Of a stretch of DNA of 18,227 bases, positions 1-7,229 are shown piece after piece. The first letter of the stretch is position 1; every line of letters starts with the position of its first letter. The position numbers and the translations under genes are program-made. The stretch covers positions 1 to 18,227 of the forward strand of contig JAUVHQ010000010.1 of NCBI GenBank assembly GCA_030593185.1. The letters run 5' to 3'. Under the pieces are notes generated by a model. It had not been told where the DNA came from, did no database searches, and was given only the letters and a program-made list of their open reading frames with translations. This DNA comes from Bacteroidota bacterium (GTDB taxonomy: Bacteria; Bacteroidota; Bacteroidia; Bacteroidales; VadinHA17).

Positions 1-723
1 TCTTTTATTAACAGGTTCTTTTTTGGGAAAGTGCTTACCGGAATAATAGCTAATTCTGAAGAAACAAAACGGACCCTTTTAGCCAGAAATCCAAACCTTA
101 TTGACAAGAATAAGATACAGGTTATTTATAACGGTATTTCAATAAAAAAATATGATTCTGAAGAAGTAACATTTAAATACACATCAGACAATGATGAAAT
201 TATTCTTGGCAATGCAGGGCGACTTGTGAAACAAAAAGGACAGTATCGCCTTATCCAACTTGCCAGGATACTTAAAGATAAAGGGTATAAGTTTAAAATA
301 CTAATAGCTGGTGATGGTGCATTGCAAAATGACCTTATTGCTTATTCCAGGAAAATGGGTATGGAGAATGAAGTTGTTTTCCTTGGGTTTGTTGATGATA
401 TCAAAGGGTTTATGCAATCATTAGATATTTTTCTTCTTCCTTCATTATGGGAAGGATTTGGATATGTAATGACTGAGGCAATGGTATGCCGGAAACCTGT
501 GATAGCTTTTAATTTAAGCAGTAACCCTGAAATAGTAGTACATGGGGAGACCGGATATCTGGCCGAAAAGAATAACATGTCATCATTTGCTGGCTATGTT
601 GAAAAACTTATACACAATCCTGCATTATCAAGGCAAATGGGTGAGAAAGGCAGGATACGTGTCGAAGAAAAGTTTAATATTGATAAAACCCTTTCTGCAA
701 TGGAGGATTTTCTGCAGAGATAA
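1..723 (+). CDS. GT4-family glycosyltransferase, 5' truncated by window edge
   Basis: The reading frame is open from base 1, so the gene starts upstream of the window; the GTG at 31 is only an internal codon. What is visible is the C-terminal half of a GT-B retaining glycosyltransferase of the GT4 type. An 'IQVIYNGI' segment marks the linker after the N-terminal domain. 'GNAGRLVKQKG' is the start of the donor-binding domain, and 'EGFGYVMTE' gives the E-x7-E motif that binds the nucleotide-sugar donor, followed by 'PVIAFNLSSNPEIV' and 'GETGYL'. Such enzymes add sugars to lipopolysaccharide or capsule chains on the cytoplasmic side of the inner membrane. Donor and acceptor cannot be read from sequence. 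It converges on the regulator gene with 37 nt between the stops and no obvious hairpin there. Confidence 0.93.
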   Translation, partial: SFINRFFFGKVLTGIIANSEETKRTLLARNPNLIDKNKIQVIYNGISIKKYDSEEVTFKYTSDNDEIILGNAGRLVKQKGQYRLIQLARILKDKGYKFKILIAGDGALQNDLIAYSRKMGMENEVVFLGFVDDIKGFMQSLDIFLLPSLWEGFGYVMTEAMVCRKPVIAFNLSSNPEIVVHGETGYLAEKNNMSSFAGYVEKLIHNPALSRQMGEKGRIRVEEKFNIDKTLSAMEDFLQR

Positions 724-760
724 TTACGACCCTGAATTCTTAGTATATTTTTCGTTTAAA

Positions 761-1462
761 CTATCCCAACGCACTAATTCTTTCAAGTTTATGCAGGTCG
801 AGAATTTTTATCTTTCTTCCTTCCAGTGAAATTACATTCTCACTGGCGAATGTTGATAAAGTCCTGATGGCATTCGATGTAGTCATATTGGACAAATTGG
901 CAATATCTTCCCTGGAAAGGTAAACTTTCAGGGTTGCTCCATCTTGCTCAAAACCATAAGTGTTCATCAGAAAAAGTAAAGATTCAGCAAGTCTGCCCCT
1001 AATATGTTTCTGTGTTAAAGTAACCGTTCGGCGATTGGAAAATCCCAGTTCTGTAGCTAATGATGAGAGAAAACGCATGGTGAGTCTGGCATTAGCTCTT
1101 AAAATTTTAAATAAGACATCTTTATCCAATATACAAATTGTGGAATCTTCTATGGCTACCGATGAGGCAATATAATTTTCTCCTGCAAAAAGTGCCCTGT
1201 AACCAATAAACCCATATGGTTTTGCCATTCGTACAATTTGTTCTCTCCCGCCAACACCTTCCTTGAATACTTTTACTTTCCCTTGTGCCAGGCATATTAA
1301 ACCCAAGGGTTTATCTCCTTCTTTGTAAATTATTTCACTTTTCTTGAAATACATAAGTGTGTGATTCTCATCAAGAATTTTTTTTTCTTCTTCAGAAATG
1401 ATATTGAAAACTGACTTGCTGTTTTCAATAACATCTTCAAAATGTGGGTTGCTATATTGCAT
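761..1462 (-). CDS. Crp/Fnr-family transcriptional regulator
   Basis: A 233-residue protein with the two-domain Crp/Fnr layout. Residues about 25-115 form a cyclic-nucleotide-binding-like beta-roll ('YKEGDKPLGLICLAQGKVKV'), then a long dimerisation helix, then a winged helix-turn-helix. The recognition region is near 183-205 ('SREDIANLSNMTTSNAIR'). There is no N-terminal cysteine cluster as in Fnr, and the Arg/Ser phosphate pocket of Crp is not evident, so the effector is unknown. Bacteroidetes carry many such regulators, often tied to redox or nitrosative stress or carbon use. The start is an ATG about 25 nt downstream of the expected start point of a TACCTTTG -7 element (1501 down to 1494). 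It is transcribed alone; nothing nearby is clearly its target. Confidence 0.93.
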   Translation of the reverse strand: MQYSNPHFEDVIENSKSVFNIISEEEKKILDENHTLMYFKKSEIIYKEGDKPLGLICLAQGKVKVFKEGVGGREQIVRMAKPYGFIGYRALFAGENYIASSVAIEDSTICILDKDVLFKILRANARLTMRFLSSLATELGFSNRRTVTLTQKHIRGRLAESLLFLMNTYGFEQDGATLKVYLSREDIANLSNMTTSNAIRTLSTFASENVISLEGRKIKILDLHKLERISALG

Positions 1463-1493
1463 TTAGAAAAGTTGAATATGTTGAAAAACATAC

Positions 1494-1501
1494 CAAAGGT
1501 A
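1494..1501 (-). promoter_or_regulatory. Bacteroidetes -7 element for the Crp/Fnr regulator
   Basis: On the minus strand this reads TACCTTTG, a full match to TAnnTTTG, placed 31 nt upstream of the ATG. No TTG is found at the usual -33 spacing; an A/T-only tract lies there instead, so the promoter is incomplete as seen. Confidence 0.5.
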
Positions 1502-1544
1502 AAAAAAAATTAAGAATTAAAAAATTTGTAGCTATTCGATTATT

Positions 1545-1569
1545 GTGTTTCAGGTTAATTGTTAAACAC
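1545..1569 (-). terminator. weak hairpin after nadE
   Basis: GTGTTT and AAACAC form a 6-bp stem around a 13-nt loop, 37 nt past the nadE stop on the minus strand. An A/T-rich stretch follows on that strand at 1502-1530. The stem is short, so the terminator role is tentative. Confidence 0.3.
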
Positions 1570-1605
1570 TATGAATTTCAAAATTGAACACTTGCCAATT
1601 CTGAC

Positions 1606-3261
1606 TTATTCATCATATCGTGCAACCAGTGGCATTCTTCTGCCTGCTCCAAATGCTTTTGAGGAGATACGTAAGATGGGAGGTGCCTGATAGCGCTTAT
1701 ACTCATTTATGTTCACAAGATGAATAATTTTTCTAACAAGTTTATTGTCAAATCCTTTTTTAGTGATTTCATCTGATGACATTTGCTTTTCGATATACAA
1801 AAAAAGAATATCATCAAGTATTTCATAATCAGGAAGTGAATCGGTGTCTTTCTGATCATGCTTAAGTTCTGCTGAAGGGGGTTTTAAAATAGTATTTTCA
1901 GGGATTATTTCTTTATTACGGTTAATGAAGCGTGCCAGTCTGTAGACCTCGCTTTTATAAACATCTCCAAGTACAGAAAGGCCGCCTGCCATATCACCGT
2001 ACAATGTCCCATACCCAACGGCAGCTTCACTTTTATTTGAGGTGTTCAAAAGTATATGTCCAAACTTGTTTGAAACAGCCATCAATAAAACTCCACGTAT
2101 TCGAGCTTGTATATTCTCTTCGGTAGTATTATCAGGAAGTCCCCTGAAGAGAGGTTTCAGTGATTGCTTAAAGTCTTTGAACATTGGTTCTATTGGGACC
2201 ATATTGTAATCTGTTTGCAGATTATCGGCAAGTGAAACAGCATCTGTTATGGAATGTTCTGATGAATATCTTGAAGGTAACAAAAGAGCTTTTATGTTTT
2301 TTTTGCCTAATGCTTCGGTGGTTATTGCAAGACTCACTGCCGAATCAATTCCTCCCGATAAACCAAGTAATGCTTTCCCGAAATTCATTTTATGAAAGTA
2401 GTCACGAAGTCCCATAACCAATGCGCAATATATGTTTTCAGTTATGTTATCTTTAATAATTGGCAAAGGTGTTACTGTTTCAATTTCTTGAGAATCTATT
2501 ATTTTGAAATCTTCTTCAAAATATTTCAAACGTTCAACTATTTTACCTTCCGTGTTTACAACTAATGATCCTCCTTCAAAAATAAGTTCAGTTTGTGCAC
2601 CAACCTGATTCACATAAATTATGGGAGTTTTAAATTTTTTTGCATGGCTGGTAAAAATATTTCGCTTTGTTTCTATTCTGGAATATACAAAAGGGGAGGC
2701 AGCAATGTTAATAATAAAATCAGGGTTCTTTAAACTTAATTCTTTTATAGGGGATATATTGTATATACTGTTTCTCCCAAAATCGCTCTCAGATAACTGT
2801 TGATCCCACAAGTCTTCACAAATAGTTATGGCAATTTTTTTTCCTTTAAAATTCACTACGCTAAATTTGGTATTGGATTCAAAATACCGGTATTCATCGA
2901 ATATGTCATAAGTAGGAAGGAGAGTTTTATTTACTGTGAAGATAATTTGTCCTTCTGATAAAAAATATGCTGTATTGAAAAGATTCTTTCCGGTTTTTGC
3001 CGGATTCAGACTCGGACTGCCAACAATTGCAGCAATATTTTTACATTGTTTTGCAATTTCAATAACCGCTTGCCTGCAATTATCAATAAACGACTTGTGC
3101 TCAAGAAGATCGAGCGGAGGATACCCGGGAACAGAAAATTCAGGAAAGATAACCAGATCAACATCTTTTTCTTTTGCTTCTATGATTTTGTCCGTTATTG
3201 CGCTGATGTTCCTTTCAAAATTTCCTATATGTGGATTAAGCTGAGCAATGGCAATTTTCAT
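1606..3261 (-). CDS. nadE: glutamine-dependent NAD+ synthetase
   Basis: Catalyses the last step of NAD synthesis: it amidates deamido-NAD with ammonia taken from glutamine, using ATP. The 551 residues match the two-domain enzyme. The N-terminal nitrilase-like glutaminase domain (about 1-260) shows the Glu-Lys-Cys triad as E41 ('FPEFSVPGYP'), K112 ('NKTLLPTYD') and C148 ('TICEDLWD'). The C-terminal synthetase domain has the pyrophosphatase P-loop 'SGGIDS' at 302-307 and ends 'FGAGRRMPLV', typical of the family. Because the glutaminase domain is complete, glutamine rather than free ammonia is the likely nitrogen source. It starts 21 nt after the stop of the PorT-like gene, so the two are probably co-transcribed. 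From memory, nadE lies beside gldB in several gliding Bacteroidetes; here gldB is the next gene upstream but points the other way. Confidence 0.97.
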   Translation of the reverse strand: MKIAIAQLNPHIGNFERNISAITDKIIEAKEKDVDLVIFPEFSVPGYPPLDLLEHKSFIDNCRQAVIEIAKQCKNIAAIVGSPSLNPAKTGKNLFNTAYFLSEGQIIFTVNKTLLPTYDIFDEYRYFESNTKFSVVNFKGKKIAITICEDLWDQQLSESDFGRNSIYNISPIKELSLKNPDFIINIAASPFVYSRIETKRNIFTSHAKKFKTPIIYVNQVGAQTELIFEGGSLVVNTEGKIVERLKYFEEDFKIIDSQEIETVTPLPIIKDNITENIYCALVMGLRDYFHKMNFGKALLGLSGGIDSAVSLAITTEALGKKNIKALLLPSRYSSEHSITDAVSLADNLQTDYNMVPIEPMFKDFKQSLKPLFRGLPDNTTEENIQARIRGVLLMAVSNKFGHILLNTSNKSEAAVGYGTLYGDMAGGLSVLGDVYKSEVYRLARFINRNKEIIPENTILKPPSAELKHDQKDTDSLPDYEILDDILFLYIEKQMSSDEITKKGFDNKLVRKIIHLVNINEYKRYQAPPILRISSKAFGAGRRMPLVARYDE

Positions 3262-3282
3262 AGTACTTTTACTTTCCGGTCA

Positions 3283-3993
3283 TTAGAAAATAATTCCGCA
3301 ATGCATAGATACACTATTAAGTATTATCTTATCAGCAAGCTGATTTTCACCATCAGTTGTGATATCTAATATCCCATTTTGATAATTGAGACCAAACTGT
3401 AAAGCTGTTTGCCCACCAAGTGAATATTGTATACCTATCTCCAGGTGATACCCTAGATTAAACATATTGATCTCGTCATTAATGCTCTCAGAATCTATTC
3501 TCTTATCAGTTGTTAACCCGGTAGCACTAATATTGATCATAGGATCAATTCCTGCTTTAGCGAAAAAGGTAAAATATCCGATTTCATCAGACTTGAATTT
3601 TAGTCCCAGTGGAATGGTAATGTATTGCATTTTGCAGGTAAGAATATTACCAGGGTAAAGTGTATCTATCCTGTTGGTAAGTTGCAAAGCTGTTGAATCT
3701 TCATAGCTGATTTTACCTACTAAGCGATTAATTGAAATGCCTGTTGAGAAAGCGTAATTATTGGTAAAATAGCTGTTCATGGAAATGCCAATATTAATCC
3801 CAGACCGTGAACCTTCGTTTGTAACCTCTTTGATATCAGGCTTTAGCCAGCTAATCTGTGGATTGACAAAAATTCCGAAGCGGATTCCTTGTGAAAATCC
3901 TCTGCCGGTTATCAGGATAAAAAACAATATGATGAGGAAAACAACCTTTGCAATGGAGGGTAGTTTTATTATTTTTACATTCAGGTTTTTCAT
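3283..3993 (-). CDS. PorT-like outer-membrane beta-barrel protein
   Basis: A 236-residue protein with a signal peptide (hydrophobic residues about 15-30, likely cleaved after 'GRGFSQ') followed by alternating amphipathic strands such as 'IRFGIFVNPQISW' and 'YITIPLGLKFK'. The chain ends in phenylalanine, as outer-membrane barrels usually do. This fits the Bacteroidetes outer-membrane beta-barrel family that includes PorT/SprT, a component of the type IX secretion system. Many paralogues of this fold are not PorT, and the gene is not beside a ubiE-like gene as I recall for true porT, so I give only the family. It leads a likely operon with nadE. A near-match -7 element (TACCTTTT on the minus strand, 4041 down to 4034) lies about 40 nt upstream of the ATG. 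Confidence 0.75.
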   Translation of the reverse strand: MKNLNVKIIKLPSIAKVVFLIILFFILITGRGFSQGIRFGIFVNPQISWLKPDIKEVTNEGSRSGINIGISMNSYFTNNYAFSTGISINRLVGKISYEDSTALQLTNRIDTLYPGNILTCKMQYITIPLGLKFKSDEIGYFTFFAKAGIDPMINISATGLTTDKRIDSESINDEINMFNLGYHLEIGIQYSLGGQTALQFGLNYQNGILDITTDGENQLADKIILNSVSMHCGIIF

Positions 3994-4435
3994 ATTGGAA
4001 TATTATGTTTCAAATGTCTCTCTGAAAATTCTCAAAAGGTAAAGATAAGAAATAAAGATATAAAGATGTTGGAAAGACAATATGGTGAGTAAATGATAAA
4101 ATGAGTAAATGGGAAGAGGTGAAGTTTTAACCGGATTTTATTGGTTGAAAAAGGATTTTGCGAGGAGCGAAGCGACGCGTTGTCCTGAGCAAAGTCGAAG
4201 GGAAGCAAACTCCCAAAAACAACTAGAATGCCAAATAAATAGACTGTTAAAAGCTTTACGAAAAGCCGGGAGAGATTGCTTCACTGCGTAAAATCCGTAT
4301 ACTTATTATGCTTTAACTAGTACCACTATTTTAAGAAACAGAGAACGAAGAAGCGGGAAAGAGGTGAGTAAGGTGAGAAGGCACGGAATAGATACAATTG
4401 TTTTAATAAACCATTATTTATTAAATTAGATTAAT
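3994..4435. other. 442-nt divergent intergenic region with repeats
   Basis: This gap separates the PorT-like/nadE unit from gldB and must hold both promoters. It contains a 10-bp direct repeat TGAGTAAATG at 4086-4095 and 4102-4111 (16-nt period), the REP-like element at 4132-4297, and a purine-rich GGTGAG-type stretch at about 4361-4380. A 60-codon open frame at 4109-4291 runs through the repeat. Its product ('RCPEQSRRE') is the peptide this repeat family gives whenever it is translated, so I do not call a gene. Confidence 0.6.
4132..4297. repeat. REP-like dispersed element bounded by inverted CGGATTTTA
   Basis: The ends are an exact 9-bp inverted pair, CGGATTTTA (4132-4140) and TAAAATCCG (4289-4297). 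Inside are GCGAGGAGCGAAGCGACGCG and, right after it, TGTCCTGAGCAAAGTCGAAG. Both resemble intergenic repeats I recall from many bacterial genomes (the 'attgcttcgtcgcttcgctcctcgcaat' and 'tcgacttcgctcaggaca' types). AGAGATTGCTTCACTGCG near the right end looks like the degenerate partner of the first. It appears to be a composite of two repeat families. No function is known to me. Confidence 0.55.
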
Positions 4436-5467
4436 ATGATCAGGAAAATTAGCCTTTTGAGTCTTTTACTACTTTTACTCTTATCATGTAACCGGAGTAA
4501 TTTTAAGGTAGATATTGATAATATTGATTTGGAAATTAAGATTATGAGACTGGAAAAAGAGTTGTTTGAACTATCCGTTGATAGTATTGCTTCCTCAATA
4601 CCTTACCTGGAAAATAAATACAGTCATTTTTATGAATTATTTAATTATGTAATAAAAATTGGCGAAACAAGATCACCCTATTATCCCCGATATCTCAAAA
4701 GCTTTATTACTGATCGTACTAACCGTGAAGTATACCTGGCTACTAATAGGGAGTTCCCTGATATTGATATGTTGGAAAAAGCATTAACTGAAGCTTTTAA
4801 GCATTATAAACATTATTTCAGCGAGAAAACAATACCGGATATATATACATTTATTTCAGGGTTCAATGCCTCTATTATAATTGATACAAATATACTGGCA
4901 ATTGGTCTTGATCGTTACCTGGGGACCGAATGTGAATACTATGATCATCTGGGTTTTTACGAATATCAACAGGCAAACATGTATAAGGAAAAAATTGTTA
5001 CTGATTGTATGTTTGCATGGGTTTCTTCAGAATGGTATTTTAATATGCAGGGGTCAAGAGAATTAGCAAATAATGTGTTAAATAATATTATCCATGAAGG
5101 CAAGTTGGTGTATCTTGTTAAATCATTGGTTCCACGGGAAGATATCAGCTTAATAATGGGATACTCTGAGGACCAGATGAAATTTTGTCGCAGGAATGAA
5201 AAACAAATGTGGACTTACCTGATTGAGCACAAATTACTTTTTAGCTCTGACCGTATGACAGTGAATAAACTTATAGGTGAAGCACCATTCACAAGTTACT
5301 TCACTGGTGAATCACCGGGCAGGGCAGCTGTATGGATAGGATACAGGATTGTTGAACAGTATATGCAGAAAAACCCGGGTTTAACGCTCAGTGATTTAGT
5401 GGAAAACAATGATTATCAGTTGATTTTGGAGGGTTCAGGTTATAATCCGCGTGACCGTAATAAATAA
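4436..5467 (+). CDS. gldB: GldB-like gliding-motility lipoprotein
   Basis: A 343-residue lipoprotein. The signal peptide 'MIRKISLLSLLLLLLLSC' ends in a lipobox with Cys18 as the lipidation site. The body is acidic and helical and matches the GldB pattern: 'LEKELFEL' near the N-terminus, 'FPDIDMLEKALTEAFKHYKHYF' in the middle third (written here as the span at about 101-122), and a C-terminal 'GRAAVWIGYRIVEQYM' followed by 'LSDLVENNDYQLILEGSGYNPR'. GldB is required for gliding in Flavobacterium, where it works with the type IX secretion and motility apparatus in the envelope; its biochemical role is unknown. Homologues also occur in non-gliding Bacteroidetes, so the gene alone does not show motility. 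No gldC follows. It ends against the ferredoxin gene at a shared hairpin. The ATG has no clear Shine-Dalgarno. Confidence 0.85.
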   Translation: MIRKISLLSLLLLLLLSCNRSNFKVDIDNIDLEIKIMRLEKELFELSVDSIASSIPYLENKYSHFYELFNYVIKIGETRSPYYPRYLKSFITDRTNREVYLATNREFPDIDMLEKALTEAFKHYKHYFSEKTIPDIYTFISGFNASIIIDTNILAIGLDRYLGTECEYYDHLGFYEYQQANMYKEKIVTDCMFAWVSSEWYFNMQGSRELANNVLNNIIHEGKLVYLVKSLVPREDISLIMGYSEDQMKFCRRNEKQMWTYLIEHKLLFSSDRMTVNKLIGEAPFTSYFTGESPGRAAVWIGYRIVEQYMQKNPGLTLSDLVENNDYQLILEGSGYNPRDRNK

Positions 5468-5469
5468 AA

Positions 5470-5505
5470 AAAAGCACATGGAATATCATGTACTTTAGTG
5501 CTTTT
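5470..5505. terminator. bidirectional terminator between gldB and ferredoxin
   Basis: AAAAGCAC (5470-5477) pairs with GTGCTTTT (5498-5505), and inside it ACATG pairs with CATGT around GAATAT. The A-run on the left and T-run on the right serve both strands, and the two genes converge here. Confidence 0.7.
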
Positions 5506-5521
5506 CTGATTAACAGAACTT

Positions 5522-5692
5522 TTACTCTGCCGGATGGATTGCCTCAACCGGGCAAACATCAACACATGCTTCACAATCGGTACACAGTTCAGGATCAATC
5601 TTATAGATATCACCTTCTAAGATTGCTTCGACAGGACATTCATCAACGCAAGCACCACATGCTGTACAATCATCGTTAATTACATAAGCCAT
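5522..5692 (-). CDS. 2[4Fe-4S] clostridial-type ferredoxin
   Basis: A 56-residue cytoplasmic electron carrier with two cysteine clusters, 'CTACGACVDECP' and 'CTDCEACVDVCP', each of the C-x2-C-x2-C-x3-C-P form that binds a [4Fe-4S] cluster. This is the usual size for bacterial two-cluster ferredoxins, which take electrons from enzymes such as pyruvate:ferredoxin oxidoreductase; its presence suggests anaerobic metabolism. An upstream in-frame ATG at 5749 would add 19 residues, but that ATG lies upstream of the -7 element at 5735-5742, so a transcript from that promoter would not contain it. 'MAYVI' at 5692 is also the family's usual N-terminus. It is transcribed alone. Confidence 0.95.
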   Translation of the reverse strand: MAYVINDDCTACGACVDECPVEAILEGDIYKIDPELCTDCEACVDVCPVEAIHPAE

Positions 5693-5734
5693 TGCTATAA
5701 AGTTTTGAATTAATAAATCAGATTTATTATTCTG

Positions 5735-5764
5735 CAAAAGTATTTTCATTTTTTGAAATGCAAA
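5735..5764 (-). promoter_or_regulatory. promoter of the ferredoxin gene
   Basis: On the minus strand TTTG (5764-5761), an 18-nt spacer, then TACTTTTG (5742-5735) match the Bacteroidetes -33/-7 pattern. The expected start point near 5728 leaves a leader of about 35 nt before the ATG at 5692, and it decides the start codon of that gene. Confidence 0.7.
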
Positions 5765-6025
5765 GGAAAAAGCACAAATTTTTTATATATTTTGAAAATT
5801 TAACTAATAAGTACTTATACTTCGGCTAATCGCTCAGTATCAAAAGTTTGGAATGCCTAGAATGGCTAATCTCATTATACTTTGCATTTTTAAGTCGATT
5901 GCCGACTGATTAGTTAGAAAACTTTAGGCACTTTAGTCACTTCTTCATTTAATCATTCCTTACTTTTGGCGCTGAATATATACTTTGAAATTCCTGCACT
6001 AAAGTATCACATTTCTATTCTTTTA
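5765..6025. other. intergenic region with dispersed repeats
   Basis: The space between the ferredoxin start and the amidohydrolase stop is 333 nt and carries no gene. Beyond the ferredoxin promoter it holds a 26-nt segment (5861-5886) that recurs inverted at 14458-14483 with one mismatch. There is also a single GATTGCCGACT unit (5897-5907) and a 9-bp tandem ACTTTAGGC/ACTTTAGTC (5921-5938). A weak ATACTTT/AAAGTAT hairpin (5980-6007) might terminate the amidohydrolase transcript. Confidence 0.6.
5861..5886 (+). repeat. 26-nt dispersed repeat, copy A
   Basis: It begins AATGGCTAAT and ends ATACTTTGCA. The reverse complement at 14458-14483 agrees at 25 of 26 bases by eye. Both copies are followed, in the copy-A direction, by a GCCGACT-type unit within a few tens of bases. 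Confidence 0.6.
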
Positions 6026-7216
6026 TTATCCGGCAAGTTCTTTCAGTAAAGAAAATGCCAGCCAGGAAAGGTTTCCCATTCCTGTAGCTAAAGCATTTTC
6101 ATTAATATCGAAATCAGATGTATGAAGGCTGGATACTTCTCCTTTAGTTGCTGTGCCCAGCCGGTAGAAACAGACAGGATAGGAATGTGAATAATTGGCG
6201 AAATCTTCTGAGGTCATTCTTTGCTCAAGCCTGACAACATTTTTATCACCAAGAAAATCTCCTGACAACCGGATTGCAGATTTAGTAATTTTCATATCAT
6301 TCCGTAAAACAGGATATCCTTTCTTAATGTTGAGTTTTGCACCAATGCTTTCTTCTTCTTCAAATTCAGCAACAATTTTTTTCATTTCACGATGAGCAGT
6401 TTTTCTCCAGTTCTCATCAAAAGTTCTGAACGTACCAGCAATTTTTACTTCGGAGGGAACCACATTTGTTACACCTGATCCGTCAATTTTACCAAAAGCA
6501 AGAATAGTTGGGGGCTTTCCGGGCAATGGGTTATTAATTTTTTCATAAAGAAGGATAAGTAATCTGGCAGCTGCCAGTATTGTATCATCTCTTTTCTCAG
6601 GAATGGCAGCATGCCCGCCTTTACCTTGAATTGTAATATAAATTTCATCAGAAGACGCCATATATTCCCCTGTTTTATATCCAACCTTCCCGGTTTCAAG
6701 CTCAGGATAAACATGCTGGGCTAATATCAAGTCAGGTTTTATTTCGTCCAGAGCACCATTTTCCATCATTAGTTTTGCGCCTCCGGGAATAAGTTCCTCA
6801 GCAGGCTGAAAAATAAACAGCACAGTGCCGGGCAAATCTTTTTTTAACTCCTTAAGAATTTTCATTGTACCCAGTAACATAGCTAAATGTGCATCATGAC
6901 CACAGGCATGCATAATTCCATCCCGTTTTGATTTATAGCTTACCTGGTTATTCTCTGTAATGGGCAGCGCATCAAGTTCAGTCCGGAGACCTATTACACG
7001 GCCCGGTTTTTCTCCCCGGAGCCATGCAATTATCCCGGTTTTAACAAAACCTTTTTTGTAATTTATGCCATATTCCCGGAGCATTTTTTCAATAAAAGCA
7101 GATGTTTCATACTCGTGATACGATAGTTCAGGATTCTCGTGGATGTATCTTCTTATTTGCACTATTTCATCGTAGTATCTGTCAGCCAGACGAATTATTT
7201 TTTCTTTAAGACCCAT
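6026..7216 (-). CDS. M20-family amidohydrolase (N-acyl amino acid / hippurate hydrolase type)
   Basis: A 396-residue dinuclear zinc hydrolase of the M20D type, which cleaves N-acyl amino acids or similar amides in the cytoplasm. Metal-site motifs are in order: 'RTELDALPI' (D82), 'HACGHD' (103-108), 'QPAEE' (E140/E141), 'LAQHVYP' (H168) and the C-terminal 'SSLHTSDFDIN'. A small dimerisation domain sits between. The substrate cannot be told; relatives include hippurate hydrolases, IAA-amino acid hydrolases and N-acetyl-diaminopimelate deacetylases. A TTG eight codons earlier (7240) would overlap the upstream gene. The ATG at 7216 follows AGGA closely and gives the family's usual 'MGLKEKI' start, so I chose it. 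It lies 13 nt after the stop of the outer-membrane fusion gene and is probably co-transcribed. Confidence 0.92.
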   Translation of the reverse strand: MGLKEKIIRLADRYYDEIVQIRRYIHENPELSYHEYETSAFIEKMLREYGINYKKGFVKTGIIAWLRGEKPGRVIGLRTELDALPITENNQVSYKSKRDGIMHACGHDAHLAMLLGTMKILKELKKDLPGTVLFIFQPAEELIPGGAKLMMENGALDEIKPDLILAQHVYPELETGKVGYKTGEYMASSDEIYITIQGKGGHAAIPEKRDDTILAAARLLILLYEKINNPLPGKPPTILAFGKIDGSGVTNVVPSEVKIAGTFRTFDENWRKTAHREMKKIVAEFEEEESIGAKLNIKKGYPVLRNDMKITKSAIRLSGDFLGDKNVVRLEQRMTSEDFANYSHSYPVCFYRLGTATKGEVSSLHTSDFDINENALATGMGNLSWLAFSLLKELAG

Positions 7217-7229
7217 AATATCCTGTTTA

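Noticed and set aside
2936..3369. plus-strand frames opposite the nadE N-terminal region
   Set aside because: They mirror the nadE coding sequence, whose catalytic residues are all present; no independent support.
4109..4291. 60-codon open frame on the plus strand
   Set aside because: It runs through the REP-like element and its 'CPEQSRRE' peptide is what that repeat encodes when translated by chance; no promoter or family support.
5693..5749. 19-residue N-terminal extension of the ferredoxin
   Set aside because: It starts upstream of the -7 element and adds no recognisable sequence.
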